Source: an uncultured Alphaproteobacteria bacterium (lineage in GTDB: Bacteria; Pseudomonadota; Alphaproteobacteria; HIMB59; GCA-002718135). Taken from it: a stretch of 64,000 bases of DNA. Below, piece by piece: positions 24,837 to 33,651 of this stretch (positions are counted from its first letter, which is position 1; the number at the start of each line of letters is the position of its first letter). Location of the stretch: contig CACMYX010000003.1 in NCBI GenBank assembly GCA_902618015.1, forward strand, positions 40,001 through 104,000, in the 5' to 3' direction. The position numbers were made by a program, and so were the translations under genes. Below the pieces are notes generated by a model. It made no database searches. It had not been told where the DNA came from and saw nothing but the letters and a program-made list of their open reading frames with translations.

Positions 24837-25976
24837 ATGAGTAGTAAATATCATGTAAAAAAATTAGAAAAAAAGAATGACTATTTAAGTATTTTGTGGA
24901 AAGATAATTTTGAAAGTAAATTCCATTTTATGTGGTTAAGAGATAATTGTCCAACAGCAATACATCCTACTGCAAATATGCGAGTCTTTAATATTTTAAC
25001 TGTTAGTAAAAATATATTTCCTAAAAATTATAAAATTGAAAAAAATAAACTCAATATTGATTGGAGTGAAGGTGATCATAGTAGCAAATTCAATTTAAAA
25101 TGGTTAAGAGATCATTGTTATACCGAAATAAATAATCGAAAATATAAATCACCTTATGTTTTTTGGGATAGTAAATTAAAAAAAAATTTAAGGAAAATTA
25201 TTGTTGATCATAATAGTGTAATAAAAAATGACAAACATTTAAGTAAATGGCTAAATTTACTTCATACTTATGGTTTTGCATTAATCAAAAATGCACCAAC
25301 TAGCAAAAAATCAGCATTCAAAATATTAAATAGAATAAGCCATCATAGAGAAACATTTTTTGGTACACCATTTGAAGTAATTAACATTCCAAAGCCAAAT
25401 AACACCGCTTATACGGCAGATGCATTAAGAAATCATACCGACTTACCTTATTTTGAATATGCTCCAGGCTACCAGTTTCTTCATTGTTTAGTGAATGAAG
25501 CTAATGGTGGATTATCATCTGTTGTAGATGGATTTGCAGTAGCAAATTATTTAAAAAAAAATGAAAAAGATGTTTTTAATATTTTAACAAAAACTCACGT
25601 TAAATTCAAAGATACGGATTATACTCAAAAAGCTGTCAGAATTCTTCACTCACCTATCATTACACTTACAAGAGATAATGATTTTAATGATATTAGATTT
25701 AGTATGGCTGCAATGGGAGCAGTCGATGTTGATCCAAAAAAAATGAAAAAATTTTATGATGCCTACCAATATTTTGCATCACTGCTTCAAAACAAAAAAT
25801 TTAAAATCGATTTTAGATTAGAAGCAGGTGATATTTTTTGTTTTAACAATAGAAGAGTATTACATGGTAGAACAGAATTTGATCCAAATTCAGGGAATAG
25901 ACATCTTCAAGGATATTATATTGAAAGGGACGAAATAATAGGAAGGTTAAATTATTTCAATAATATTCAAGTTTAA
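24837..25976 (+). CDS. Gamma-butyrobetaine hydroxylase-like Fe(II)/2-oxoglutarate dioxygenase
   Basis: 379 residues. The N-terminal DUF971-type domain (about 10-115) has two WLRD(N/H)C motifs. The C-terminal TauD/BBOX domain has the iron triad His200, Asp202 (NHTDLPYF) and His343 (VLHGR), with Arg354 as the likely 2-oxoglutarate ligand. The usual N-terminal zinc site C-x-C-xx-C is changed to Cys38-x-Thr40-xx-His43. BBOX enzymes hydroxylate gamma-butyrobetaine to carnitine, and bacterial relatives act on other quaternary amines. The adjacent, convergent aldehyde dehydrogenase fits a trimethylammonium-type pathway. Its stop and the convergent stop abut with no spacer. Confidence 0.85.
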   Translation: MSSKYHVKKLEKKNDYLSILWKDNFESKFHFMWLRDNCPTAIHPTANMRVFNILTVSKNIFPKNYKIEKNKLNIDWSEGDHSSKFNLKWLRDHCYTEINNRKYKSPYVFWDSKLKKNLRKIIVDHNSVIKNDKHLSKWLNLLHTYGFALIKNAPTSKKSAFKILNRISHHRETFFGTPFEVINIPKPNNTAYTADALRNHTDLPYFEYAPGYQFLHCLVNEANGGLSSVVDGFAVANYLKKNEKDVFNILTKTHVKFKDTDYTQKAVRILHSPIITLTRDNDFNDIRFSMAAMGAVDVDPKKMKKFYDAYQYFASLLQNKKFKIDFRLEAGDIFCFNNRRVLHGRTEFDPNSGNRHLQGYYIERDEIIGRLNYFNNIQV

Positions 25977-27407
25977 TTATTCCCATCCACAGATTGTTTT
26001 AATTTCTAAATATTCCTCTAATCCCCAATCACCACCCTCTCTTCCATTTCCTGATTGCCTATAACCACCAAAAGGTGTGCCTGGGTCAGCAGTATTTCCA
26101 TTAATATAAACACCTCCAGATCTAAATTTTCTTGCTACTCTTTTTGCTTTTTCTTTATCTTGTGTTTGAACGTAGTTTCCTAATCCATAAGATGTATCGT
26201 TTACAATTGATACAGCCTCATCCTCATCCTCAAATGGGATTATTGTGAGTACTGGACCAAATATTTCTTCTTTTGCAATTCTCATTTCATTATTTACATT
26301 TGTAAATATTGTAGGTTTTACAAAATATCCTTTATCTAAACCATTTGGTTTTTCCGGTCCTCCAGCAATAAGTGTAGCACCTTCATTTATTCCACTATTA
26401 ATTAAATCAATTATTTTATCATATTGAATTTTAGAAACAACTGGACCAATATGATTGCCCTTTTTAGAGGCTACATCAACTCTAATTTTTTTTGCTTCGT
26501 CTGCAGCTTCTTCAATTGCTCTTTTATAGATTGATTTTTCAACTAACATTCTTGTAGGTGCATCACAAGATTGACCAGAATTACTCATTATATTCCTAAC
26601 ACCTTCTCTTACTGCTTCTGAATGTGAATCACTAAAAACTATATTACCTCCTTTCCCTCCAAGCTCAAGACAAACTCTTTTAATTGTATCTGATGCATTT
26701 TTAGAAATTAATTTTCCAGCTCTTGTTGATCCAGTAAAAGAAATCATATCAATATCATCATGAGAAGATAGATCTGTTCCTACTCCCTCGCCATCACCAT
26801 TAATTAAATTGAAAACCCCAGGTGGAAAACCTGCTTCATGAATAATTTCAGCAAAAATTATTCCAGATAAAGGAGCAATTTCAGATGGTTTTAAAATCAT
26901 TGTACAACCTGCAGCTAGAGCAGGAATTACTTTCAAAGTAATTTGATTGATAGGCCAATTCCATGGTGTGATAAGTCCACAAACTCCTATTGGCTCATAA
27001 ACAATATAATTATTTGAATTCTCATTAAATTTAGTTTCAAATTGAAAATTTTTTAACCTTACAATAAAATCATTAATATGATCGAAACCCGAAGAAGTTT
27101 GAGCTGAGGAAGACCAGTCTAAAGGTGCTCCCATTTCATCAGACATTGTTTTAGTAATATCATTCCATCTTTTCTTGTAAATTTTAAGTAGTTTTTCAAG
27201 AAGAAATATTTTTTCTTTTTTATCTACTTGACTCCAAGCTAAAAAAGCTTTCTTGGCTTCAGATACAGCTAGATTTACATCTGCATTAGTTCCCAAAGAA
27301 ATAATTGCAATTGGATTTTCTGTAGAAGGATTAATTACCTCAAAATCATTTTTTATTTCAGGATTTATCCATTTACCATTTATATAAAATTCACGTTTAT
27401 TAAGCAT
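25977..27407 (-). CDS. Aldehyde dehydrogenase
   Basis: 476 residues from ATG 27405-27407 (MLNKREFYINGKWI), which matches the usual family N-terminus. An upstream in-frame start at 27470 would add 21 odd hydrophobic residues and is rejected. The catalytic cysteine is in NSGQSCDAPTRMLV, the glutamate in CLELGGKGGNIVF, and the coenzyme loop is SFTGSTRAG. It belongs to the broad NAD-dependent aldehyde dehydrogenase group. It converges exactly on the BBOX-like gene and diverges from an aminotransferase gene. A role in oxidising an amino-aldehyde next to the quaternary-amine dioxygenase is plausible, but unproven. Confidence 0.9.
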   Translation of the reverse strand: MLNKREFYINGKWINPEIKNDFEVINPSTENPIAIISLGTNADVNLAVSEAKKAFLAWSQVDKKEKIFLLEKLLKIYKKRWNDITKTMSDEMGAPLDWSSSAQTSSGFDHINDFIVRLKNFQFETKFNENSNNYIVYEPIGVCGLITPWNWPINQITLKVIPALAAGCTMILKPSEIAPLSGIIFAEIIHEAGFPPGVFNLINGDGEGVGTDLSSHDDIDMISFTGSTRAGKLISKNASDTIKRVCLELGGKGGNIVFSDSHSEAVREGVRNIMSNSGQSCDAPTRMLVEKSIYKRAIEEAADEAKKIRVDVASKKGNHIGPVVSKIQYDKIIDLINSGINEGATLIAGGPEKPNGLDKGYFVKPTIFTNVNNEMRIAKEEIFGPVLTIIPFEDEDEAVSIVNDTSYGLGNYVQTQDKEKAKRVARKFRSGGVYINGNTADPGTPFGGYRQSGNGREGGDWGLEEYLEIKTICGWE

Positions 27408-27484
27408 ATTAAGTAAATTTAATAAAAGATATTCATTTATTTTTTTTAAAATTTCAATAAAACAATACACAACAAGAGGAAATA

Positions 27485-28732
27485 GTGGAACTAGAAAATA
27501 TAAAACTTGATATAAACTTTGTTAGGTCGCAATTTCCAGCTTTCGAAGATTCATTATGCAAAAACTGGTCTTTTTTTGAGAATGCAGGTGGAAGTTATGT
27601 TCCACAACAAGTAGTTGATCGATTAAATAAATTCATGATTTCTAATAAAGTTCAACCTTACGCTGAATATCCAATGTCAAAGATCGCTGGTATTAACATG
27701 GATAAAGCCACTGAACTTTTTGCAAATATGATTAATGCAAGCAGTAAAGAAATAATTATTGGTGGCTCTACATCTATTAATTTATACGTTTTATCAAATG
27801 CTCTAAAATATTCACTACAACCTGGAGATGAAGTAATTGTTACTAATCAGGATCATGAAGCTAATATTAGTCCATGGAGAAGATTATCAGAAGTTGGAGC
27901 TATAATTAAAGAATGGAAAATGAATCCAGGAACTGCAGAGTTGGAAATTGAAACCTTGGAAAAGTTATTATCTGATAAAACAAAAATAGTTGCTGTAACA
28001 CATTGTTCAAATATTGTTGGAAGCATTAATGATTTGAAGAAAATTTCTAAATTAGTTCATGAAAAAAATGCAATTATTATAGGCGATGGTGTATCCTATG
28101 CACCTCATGGTTTTCCAAATGTAAAAGAATTAGATGTAGATTTTTATACTTTTAGTTTGTATAAAACTTATGGGCCTCACTTAGGCCTTTTATATGGTAA
28201 AGAAGAAATTCTTAAAGAATTACCTAATCAAAATCACGAGTTTTTAAAAGATAGTTATCCATATACAATTAATCCAGGCGGACCAAATCATGAAGAATTA
28301 TCTTCTCTAATTGGAATATATGAATATTTTAATGAGTTCTATAATCATCATTTTACAGCAGATAATTTAGAATTAAGAGAAAAAATAGAAAGGATTAATG
28401 AAATCATATCTTTACATGAAGAAAAAATTGCTAATCCACTATTAGATTATTTAAATTCACGGAATGATTTAATTTTGATTGGACAGAAAAAAATAAAAAA
28501 TAAAAATAGAGCACCAACCATTTCTTTTTACTCTGATAAAATTTCATCGAAAGATTTAAGTAATTATCTGACTAAAAATGGAATAGCTACAAGAAATGAT
28601 AATTTTTATGCTTGGAGATGCCTTAAGGCTCTAGGAATAAATACTGAGGACGGGGTCGTAAGAACTAGTATGGTTCACTACAACTCTGAAATAGATGTAA
28701 CAAAACTGATACAAGTTTTAAAAAAACTTTAA
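27485..28732 (+). CDS. Class V aminotransferase/cysteine desulfurase-like PLP protein
   Basis: 415 residues from a GTG start (27485-27487), supported by AGAGGA about 6 nt upstream. The PLP-binding lysine is Lys227 (FSLYKTYGPHLG), with Asp201 (IIGDGVSY) pairing with the pyridine nitrogen and His124 (NQDHEAN) stacking on it. The family covers cysteine desulfurases, isopenicillin N epimerase-like proteins and amino-acid lyases. No catalytic-cysteine loop typical of group I desulfurases is obvious, and no iron-sulphur assembly genes are nearby, so a catabolic lyase or aminotransferase is more likely. It is the last gene of the catabolic region. Confidence 0.82.
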   Translation: MELENIKLDINFVRSQFPAFEDSLCKNWSFFENAGGSYVPQQVVDRLNKFMISNKVQPYAEYPMSKIAGINMDKATELFANMINASSKEIIIGGSTSINLYVLSNALKYSLQPGDEVIVTNQDHEANISPWRRLSEVGAIIKEWKMNPGTAELEIETLEKLLSDKTKIVAVTHCSNIVGSINDLKKISKLVHEKNAIIIGDGVSYAPHGFPNVKELDVDFYTFSLYKTYGPHLGLLYGKEEILKELPNQNHEFLKDSYPYTINPGGPNHEELSSLIGIYEYFNEFYNHHFTADNLELREKIERINEIISLHEEKIANPLLDYLNSRNDLILIGQKKIKNKNRAPTISFYSDKISSKDLSNYLTKNGIATRNDNFYAWRCLKALGINTEDGVVRTSMVHYNSEIDVTKLIQVLKKL

Positions 28733-28741
28733 TTAAAGTTT
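28724..28741. terminator. Palindrome at the end of the catabolic region
   Basis: AAACTTTAATTAAAGTTT is a perfect 18-bp dyad overlapping the aminotransferase stop codon. It lies between two convergent genes. The stem is all A/T except one G-C pair per arm, so it is at best a weak terminator. Confidence 0.3.
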
Positions 28742-28787
28742 ATACTTAATATTTTAAACTATTTTATTATTCTTATATTCAAAATAA

Positions 28788-30065
28788 TTAGTTCAATTTA
28801 TTTTTGTTTATTTTATTTGTTTCTCTACTCCAAAAGAAAAAGGTAAAATTAATTATCATTATAATTGTCAACCAATTTGTAAAGAAACTACCAGTTGGTA
28901 TAAATGGCCATAAATAAATAGCAATTCCAGATAAAATACAAATTTCAAAATCATTAAAATATTGGCTAGCATTAAATTTAAATCGTATATGCTTAATAAT
29001 ATACTTACAAAAATAATAGAGAGCAATTATAATAAAAAAGAAACCAATTATTCCAGTCTCAGCTAATATTTGAATATAAGTATTGTGAGGGTGTGTAGAG
29101 CAAGATAGTTTACTTTCTTCATATTTTTCATTGCCACAATAATTCCTAAAATTTTTTAGCCCAACACCAAGAATTTTATTATCTAAAAACATTCTATATG
29201 CAGTTATATAAAGATGGGTATGCTGTTTAGAAAATATATAGATTATATCTTGTTCACTACCTGTTAAGTTCATTTGGTCTACAGTTTGATTAAAAACCCT
29301 TTCTTTCGCACTAGGATTAATTAAACTAATAAATAAAAGTAATAAAATACTTGCTAATAATGTGAATAGTCTTAGTTTTAATAAATTTTGTGAAAATAGT
29401 ATTATAAAAATAGCTGATAAGTTTATATAAAAGAAAGCGGATCTATCACCACTCAAAAAAATCAATGCTTCAGATAAAATAAAAATAAATATCAACAAAA
29501 TAAATAATTTATTATTTTTTTGATTAAAAATTAATATAGATATACCAAAAAAAATTGGCCATATTCTACTTAGATAGCTTCCTAATATTTTCTCTTCACC
29601 AAAGAAACTTGAAATTCTTGTAGTCTTTTGCCATCCTAAAATATTTTCCCCAGTGAAATATTGCAAAAATCCATCTAAGATTAAAATAGTAAAACATATA
29701 AGAATACAATAAAAAAAATATTTTATAAAATTATCTTTAAATTTTAATAATGAAACTACCGCAATAATAAAAATGCCATATCTAGAATAAACCAAAGAAG
29801 TTGCAAAATTATTAATATTAAAATTATTGATTAATGAATTTAAAACTAAATAGCACCAAAAAATGATGAAAAAATAAAAATATTTCTTTTTAAAATATGA
29901 AAAGTTTTTATTTTTAATACAATAAATTACAAATAATACGGCAATTAATGATATTGATAAATCACTCAAAAAAGAGCCAGTGATTAAGAAAAATGGTATT
30001 AAACAAAACAATGTAGCTGGTATGTAATAAAATATAAACCTTTCCTGTCTGGAATTAAATATCAT
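28788..30065 (-). CDS. O-antigen ligase family membrane protein (WaaL-like)
   Basis: 425 residues with about 11-12 hydrophobic helices. The large periplasmic loop before the last helices carries STHPHNTYIQILAETGIIG, the PHN-containing motif of the Wzy_C/O-antigen ligase family. Upstream of it lie GDRSAFF and RMFLDNKILGVGLKNF, also typical. It would attach undecaprenyl-linked O-polysaccharide to lipid A-core in the periplasm, or polymerise a glycan. It marks the left end of the polysaccharide island and diverges from the WecA-like gene across 128 bp. Confidence 0.85.
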   Translation of the reverse strand: MIFNSRQERFIFYYIPATLFCLIPFFLITGSFLSDLSISLIAVLFVIYCIKNKNFSYFKKKYFYFFIIFWCYLVLNSLINNFNINNFATSLVYSRYGIFIIAVVSLLKFKDNFIKYFFYCILICFTILILDGFLQYFTGENILGWQKTTRISSFFGEEKILGSYLSRIWPIFFGISILIFNQKNNKLFILLIFIFILSEALIFLSGDRSAFFYINLSAIFIILFSQNLLKLRLFTLLASILLLLFISLINPSAKERVFNQTVDQMNLTGSEQDIIYIFSKQHTHLYITAYRMFLDNKILGVGLKNFRNYCGNEKYEESKLSCSTHPHNTYIQILAETGIIGFFFIIIALYYFCKYIIKHIRFKFNASQYFNDFEICILSGIAIYLWPFIPTGSFFTNWLTIIMIINFTFFFWSRETNKINKNKLN

Positions 30066-30136
30066 TTATCAAATCTTTCACATTAGATTATTAATATTAT
30101 TTGACTAATTTGTGTAGATATTTTTTGTTTTTAGTA

Positions 30137-30164
30137 TTTAGAACTTAGTATAGATTGATATAAT
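30137..30164 (+). promoter_or_regulatory. Candidate sigma-70 promoter of the WecA-like gene
   Basis: A perfect -10 box TATAAT (30159-30164) lies 33 bp before the start codon. A weak -35 candidate TTTAGA (30137-30142) lies 16 bp upstream of it. The -10 box lies inside a small dyad, AGATT-GATAT-AATCT. Confidence 0.4.
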
Positions 30165-30196
30165 CTAAATATTTAAAAATATATTGAATTCAAGTG

Positions 30197-31189
30197 ATGG
30201 ACTATAAAATTTTAATTTACTCTATTTTAAGTTTTTTTTTATTATTTGCATGGGCTATATTTTCTTATAAATTTAAACTAGTTGATATTCCAAATAAAAG
30301 AAAGATTCACAATATTGCTACTGCTTATACAGGAGGTGTTGCAATTTCTGTATCATTTGTAATCTCTATTTTGTTATTTGAAATCTCAAGTAATAATCTC
30401 AATTTAATAATTTCAATGGCATTTTTGATTTCCATAATTGGTTTTATTGATGATAAGTTTGATTTAACTGTAGGCAGTAAACTAAGCTTGCAAGTAATTC
30501 CTATATTCTATCTAATTATTTTTCAAAATTTGGCTTTAAATGATCTAGGTGATTATTATTATTTTAAATTAAATTTAGGTACATTTTCACTACCCTTTAC
30601 TTTACTCTGTGTATTATTTTTAATTAATGCATTTAATTATTTTGATGGAATGGATGGAACATTGAGTTTTTCAACAATTTCAGTTTTTGCAATCTTATAT
30701 TTTTTGGTGCCTAATAAAGAATTTCAATCATTTATAATAATTATAATAATACCTATTCTTATCTTTATATTTTTTAATTTTTCTTTAGCTAAATTACCAA
30801 AAATGTTTTTAGGAGACAGTGGTAGCTTACTTCTAGGTTTTGTAGTGTCCTTTATTTTAATATTTCTTGCTTTTCAAAATTTAGTGCACCCCATATTGCT
30901 TGCTTGGACAATTACAATTTTTGTTTACGAATTCATTTCCATTAATTTTATTCGGTTAAATAGAAATCAAGGGCTGTTCAAGGCTGGTCAAGATCATTTG
31001 CATCACCTATTATTTAAATTAACCAAATCAGTGTTATTAACTAATTTGTTTGTTATTTCTATAAATATAGTTTTTTTTATAATCGGTTATCTAACGTATT
31101 CAATACTGAATCCATTTTTCTCCCTAGCTTTGTTTATATTTTTATTTCTATTTTACTTATTTTTTAGAAATAAATATGCAAAAATTTAA
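30197..31189 (+). CDS. WecA/MraY-family undecaprenyl-phosphate glycosyl-1-phosphate transferase
   Basis: About 330 residues and ten or so membrane helices. The conserved cytoplasmic motifs are present: DDKFDL (Asp-Asp, about 90), NAFNYFDGMDG (about 148), FLGDSGSLLLGF (about 208) and the His-rich DHLHHLLF near residue 265. This family moves a sugar-1-phosphate (GlcNAc, FucNAc or QuiNAc) from its UDP form to undecaprenyl phosphate, starting O-antigen synthesis. ATG 30197 is preferred over the GTG three bases upstream. It is the only candidate initiating transferase seen in the island, so it probably starts the glycan made here. Confidence 0.9.
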   Translation: MDYKILIYSILSFFLLFAWAIFSYKFKLVDIPNKRKIHNIATAYTGGVAISVSFVISILLFEISSNNLNLIISMAFLISIIGFIDDKFDLTVGSKLSLQVIPIFYLIIFQNLALNDLGDYYYFKLNLGTFSLPFTLLCVLFLINAFNYFDGMDGTLSFSTISVFAILYFLVPNKEFQSFIIIIIIPILIFIFFNFSLAKLPKMFLGDSGSLLLGFVVSFILIFLAFQNLVHPILLAWTITIFVYEFISINFIRLNRNQGLFKAGQDHLHHLLFKLTKSVLLTNLFVISINIVFFIIGYLTYSILNPFFSLALFIFLFLFYLFFRNKYAKI

Positions 31190-31206
31190 TCAAAAAAATT
31201 CTAGAA

Positions 31207-32496
31207 TTAAATATTACGTGGAATATTGTTGGTAAGAAAATCTTTAATTTGAAAAATACTTTTTAAATTACTATCATTTACTGAATTCAAATTATGATAA
31301 AGATAGCCTACTTTGTTGTGGATACCATTTTTTATAGCTACAAAAGAAATATTTTCCTTAGCCTTAATTTTAATTTTTTCAAATATAAAAAAATCATCAT
31401 TTCGAATTTCTTCAGAATATTTCAATGTAACAAACAAGGATGTACCTCTGTTATCAACCTCAAAGACATTATTATTATTTAAATATATATTATTAAGTTT
31501 TTTCTCAGTTTCTAGACAATCATTCTTATTAGAAAAATTTAATGTGAAATCTCTTGTCATTCTTGGTAATATTTCGTTAACAACTATTTTAAAATTCATT
31601 AGAAATTTTTTATGATTTTTAAGTCTGTAGTAATAGACTGGTTTATCAGCAGGTGATTGACTTAAAGCAGTTGCCATAAATATTTTTTCTCTAGTATTTA
31701 TGTAATCTGCAAATATTTTATCAAAAAGTACGATCGCATCAAAAAGAGGATCATCTTCAGATTTGATATACCAATCTGGATTTTTTATATGAGAATCAAC
31801 TAATTTAGAATTTAAAAAATAATGATGCTGAATATGTGCTAATGAATTAAAAAAAACAACATTAATATTTGGTTTATATTTACTTTGTAATGATAAATTC
31901 AAATTATGAATAAATAAATCAAGAAATAGTGCTTTAGCCCATTTTTGTTTTTTTATAATAGCCTTATATGCAAGATGAATATATTTATACCAATATTTTA
32001 ATTTTGAAAAAAAAATAACTGAAAAACCAAATATTAAAATATTTTTTAAACCAATTTTACCAGAAGAATTATTGTTAACGGAAAAATTTATAGTTTTATA
32101 AAGAGATTTAATAAATTTATTTCCAGTTACTTTAGTTTTAGTCCATGGATCAGGAATAAAATAATGTGAGTTATTAAAATTATTTAGAAGATTCATTGGG
32201 CAAATAAAGCCCGTACTTATACCCATTTTGTCTATTTCATTAAAAAAATTTTTTAAATCTTGTCTTTTTTCAACATCTCCTAATCTAAAAATATTGTGTT
32301 CCTTTGCCCCTAATCCAGTATATATTGAAGGCCACTGTATCCATGGTTCTAGAAGCTTATATTCATTTTCTGAATTAGTAGTTTGAAAGTTTTGAGAATT
32401 TAGAATTTTAGCTAAGTTTTTAAATTTATTAGGATATTTTTGTACATACATATTTATAATGTCAAAATTAGCTTCATTAAATTGAATAAAATGCAT
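31207..32496 (-). CDS. Putative alkaline-phosphatase-superfamily protein
   Basis: 429 residues with no signal peptide. The N-terminal IQFNEANFDII resembles the first strand of the phosphodiesterase fold. EPWIQWPSIYTGLGAKEHNI recalls the Thr/Ser nucleophile region and downstream His of type I phosphodiesterases. FFNSLAHIQHHYFL supplies clustered histidines that could bind metal. The remaining motifs are weak, so the assignment is tentative. It is convergent with the WecA-like gene and lies beside two glycosyltransferase genes, so a role in processing a glycan phosphate or as a non-classical transferase is possible. It could instead be an uncharacterised family specific to surface-glycan loci. 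Confidence 0.5.
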   Translation of the reverse strand: MHFIQFNEANFDIINMYVQKYPNKFKNLAKILNSQNFQTTNSENEYKLLEPWIQWPSIYTGLGAKEHNIFRLGDVEKRQDLKNFFNEIDKMGISTGFICPMNLLNNFNNSHYFIPDPWTKTKVTGNKFIKSLYKTINFSVNNNSSGKIGLKNILIFGFSVIFFSKLKYWYKYIHLAYKAIIKKQKWAKALFLDLFIHNLNLSLQSKYKPNINVVFFNSLAHIQHHYFLNSKLVDSHIKNPDWYIKSEDDPLFDAIVLFDKIFADYINTREKIFMATALSQSPADKPVYYYRLKNHKKFLMNFKIVVNEILPRMTRDFTLNFSNKNDCLETEKKLNNIYLNNNNVFEVDNRGTSLFVTLKYSEEIRNDDFFIFEKIKIKAKENISFVAIKNGIHNKVGYLYHNLNSVNDSNLKSIFQIKDFLTNNIPRNI

Positions 32497-32503
32497 TAAC
32501 TAT

Positions 32504-33640
32504 TTATACATCCAAAATAATTTTTTTAAAATAAATATTAATTTGCTTTATTGTTGATTTTTTTAAATATTGATTTCTAAGATTTAAAGTATTTTTGTTA
32601 AAATAATTTATATTTGCAGGATTATCTAAAAGATAAAGAATCTTGTTTGACAAATCTTCTTTATTTTTTGGTTTAATCAATAAACCATTATATTTATTTT
32701 TTACAATTTCTCTACATCCTGGTATATCACTTGCAATTATCCCTCTTCCAACACAGACAGCTTCTTGACAAATAACTGATAAACCCTCGTGATAGCTTGG
32801 ATGAATTAAAATATGAGATTTTTTTAAATAGTTATTTATTTTCTGAGAATTAGCCAAATAATTAATGTAATATGGATCTGATTTAAAATAATCTAAAATA
32901 TTTTTACTTACGTTATTTGGATTATCTTCATCAAGATCGCCTATAATTGTAAATTCAATTTTTTTTCTATAATTTTTAGATAGCAATTTTATTGAGTAAT
33001 ATAGCTCTTCTATTCCCTTATCTTTTAATAACCTGGAAACGACAAGAAATTTTATTCTATTGTTTTTTTGATAGTTAGTAGGGCTATATATATATTTTAC
33101 TTCATCAATACCAACTCCTCCAATTACATCAATCCTATCCTTATGTATGTAAAACAATTTCGAAATCTTATTTCTAAGGCTTTCAACCTCCACAGTAAAA
33201 TAATTTTTTTTATTAATAAAAATAATTTTAAAATAATAAATTACAATAAATTGCAGAATACTAAATTGATTATTAAAAAAGGTTCCCAAACCAATAATTG
33301 AGTTTATTATTTTAATTTTGTAAAAAAGGAGAGACATAGGTGATGATATAAAAATTGGTTTCATTCCACAGTTAATTATTACGTTCGGTTTAATTGCTAT
33401 AATTAATCTATTTACTAAAAATATTTCCTTTAATAAAACTAAAATATTAGTATTTGTTTTATCAATATTAATATTAATTATTTTTAAATTTTTAATTTTA
33501 TTTAAATTGCTCTCTTTAGTAATTTTGCAAATAATTTTTATTTCATAATCATTCTCTGCAAAATAAGATATTTGATTGGTATAAAATCTTTCAACGATCC
33601 AATCTCTTGTGGCAAAGAAAACAACTGACCTTTTGTTCAT
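32504..33640 (-). CDS. Glycosyltransferase family 4 (GT-B) protein
   Basis: 378 residues from ATG 33638-33640. A TTG at 33664 would overlap the upstream gene and is not needed. The N-terminal acceptor domain begins NKRSVVFFATRDW. The C-terminal GT-B donor domain has FLVVSRLLKDKGIEEL and the E-x7-E region HPSYHEGLSVICQEAVCVGRGIIA-like segment around residues 278-302, typical of family 4 retaining enzymes. It adds one sugar to the lipid-linked glycan on the cytoplasmic face. It lies 11 bp after another GT4 gene, and the two probably act in sequence. Confidence 0.88.
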   Translation of the reverse strand: MNKRSVVFFATRDWIVERFYTNQISYFAENDYEIKIICKITKESNLNKIKNLKIININIDKTNTNILVLLKEIFLVNRLIIAIKPNVIINCGMKPIFISSPMSLLFYKIKIINSIIGLGTFFNNQFSILQFIVIYYFKIIFINKKNYFTVEVESLRNKISKLFYIHKDRIDVIGGVGIDEVKYIYSPTNYQKNNRIKFLVVSRLLKDKGIEELYYSIKLLSKNYRKKIEFTIIGDLDEDNPNNVSKNILDYFKSDPYYINYLANSQKINNYLKKSHILIHPSYHEGLSVICQEAVCVGRGIIASDIPGCREIVKNKYNGLLIKPKNKEDLSNKILYLLDNPANINYFNKNTLNLRNQYLKKSTIKQINIYFKKIILDV

Positions 33641-33651
33641 AATGCAATATT

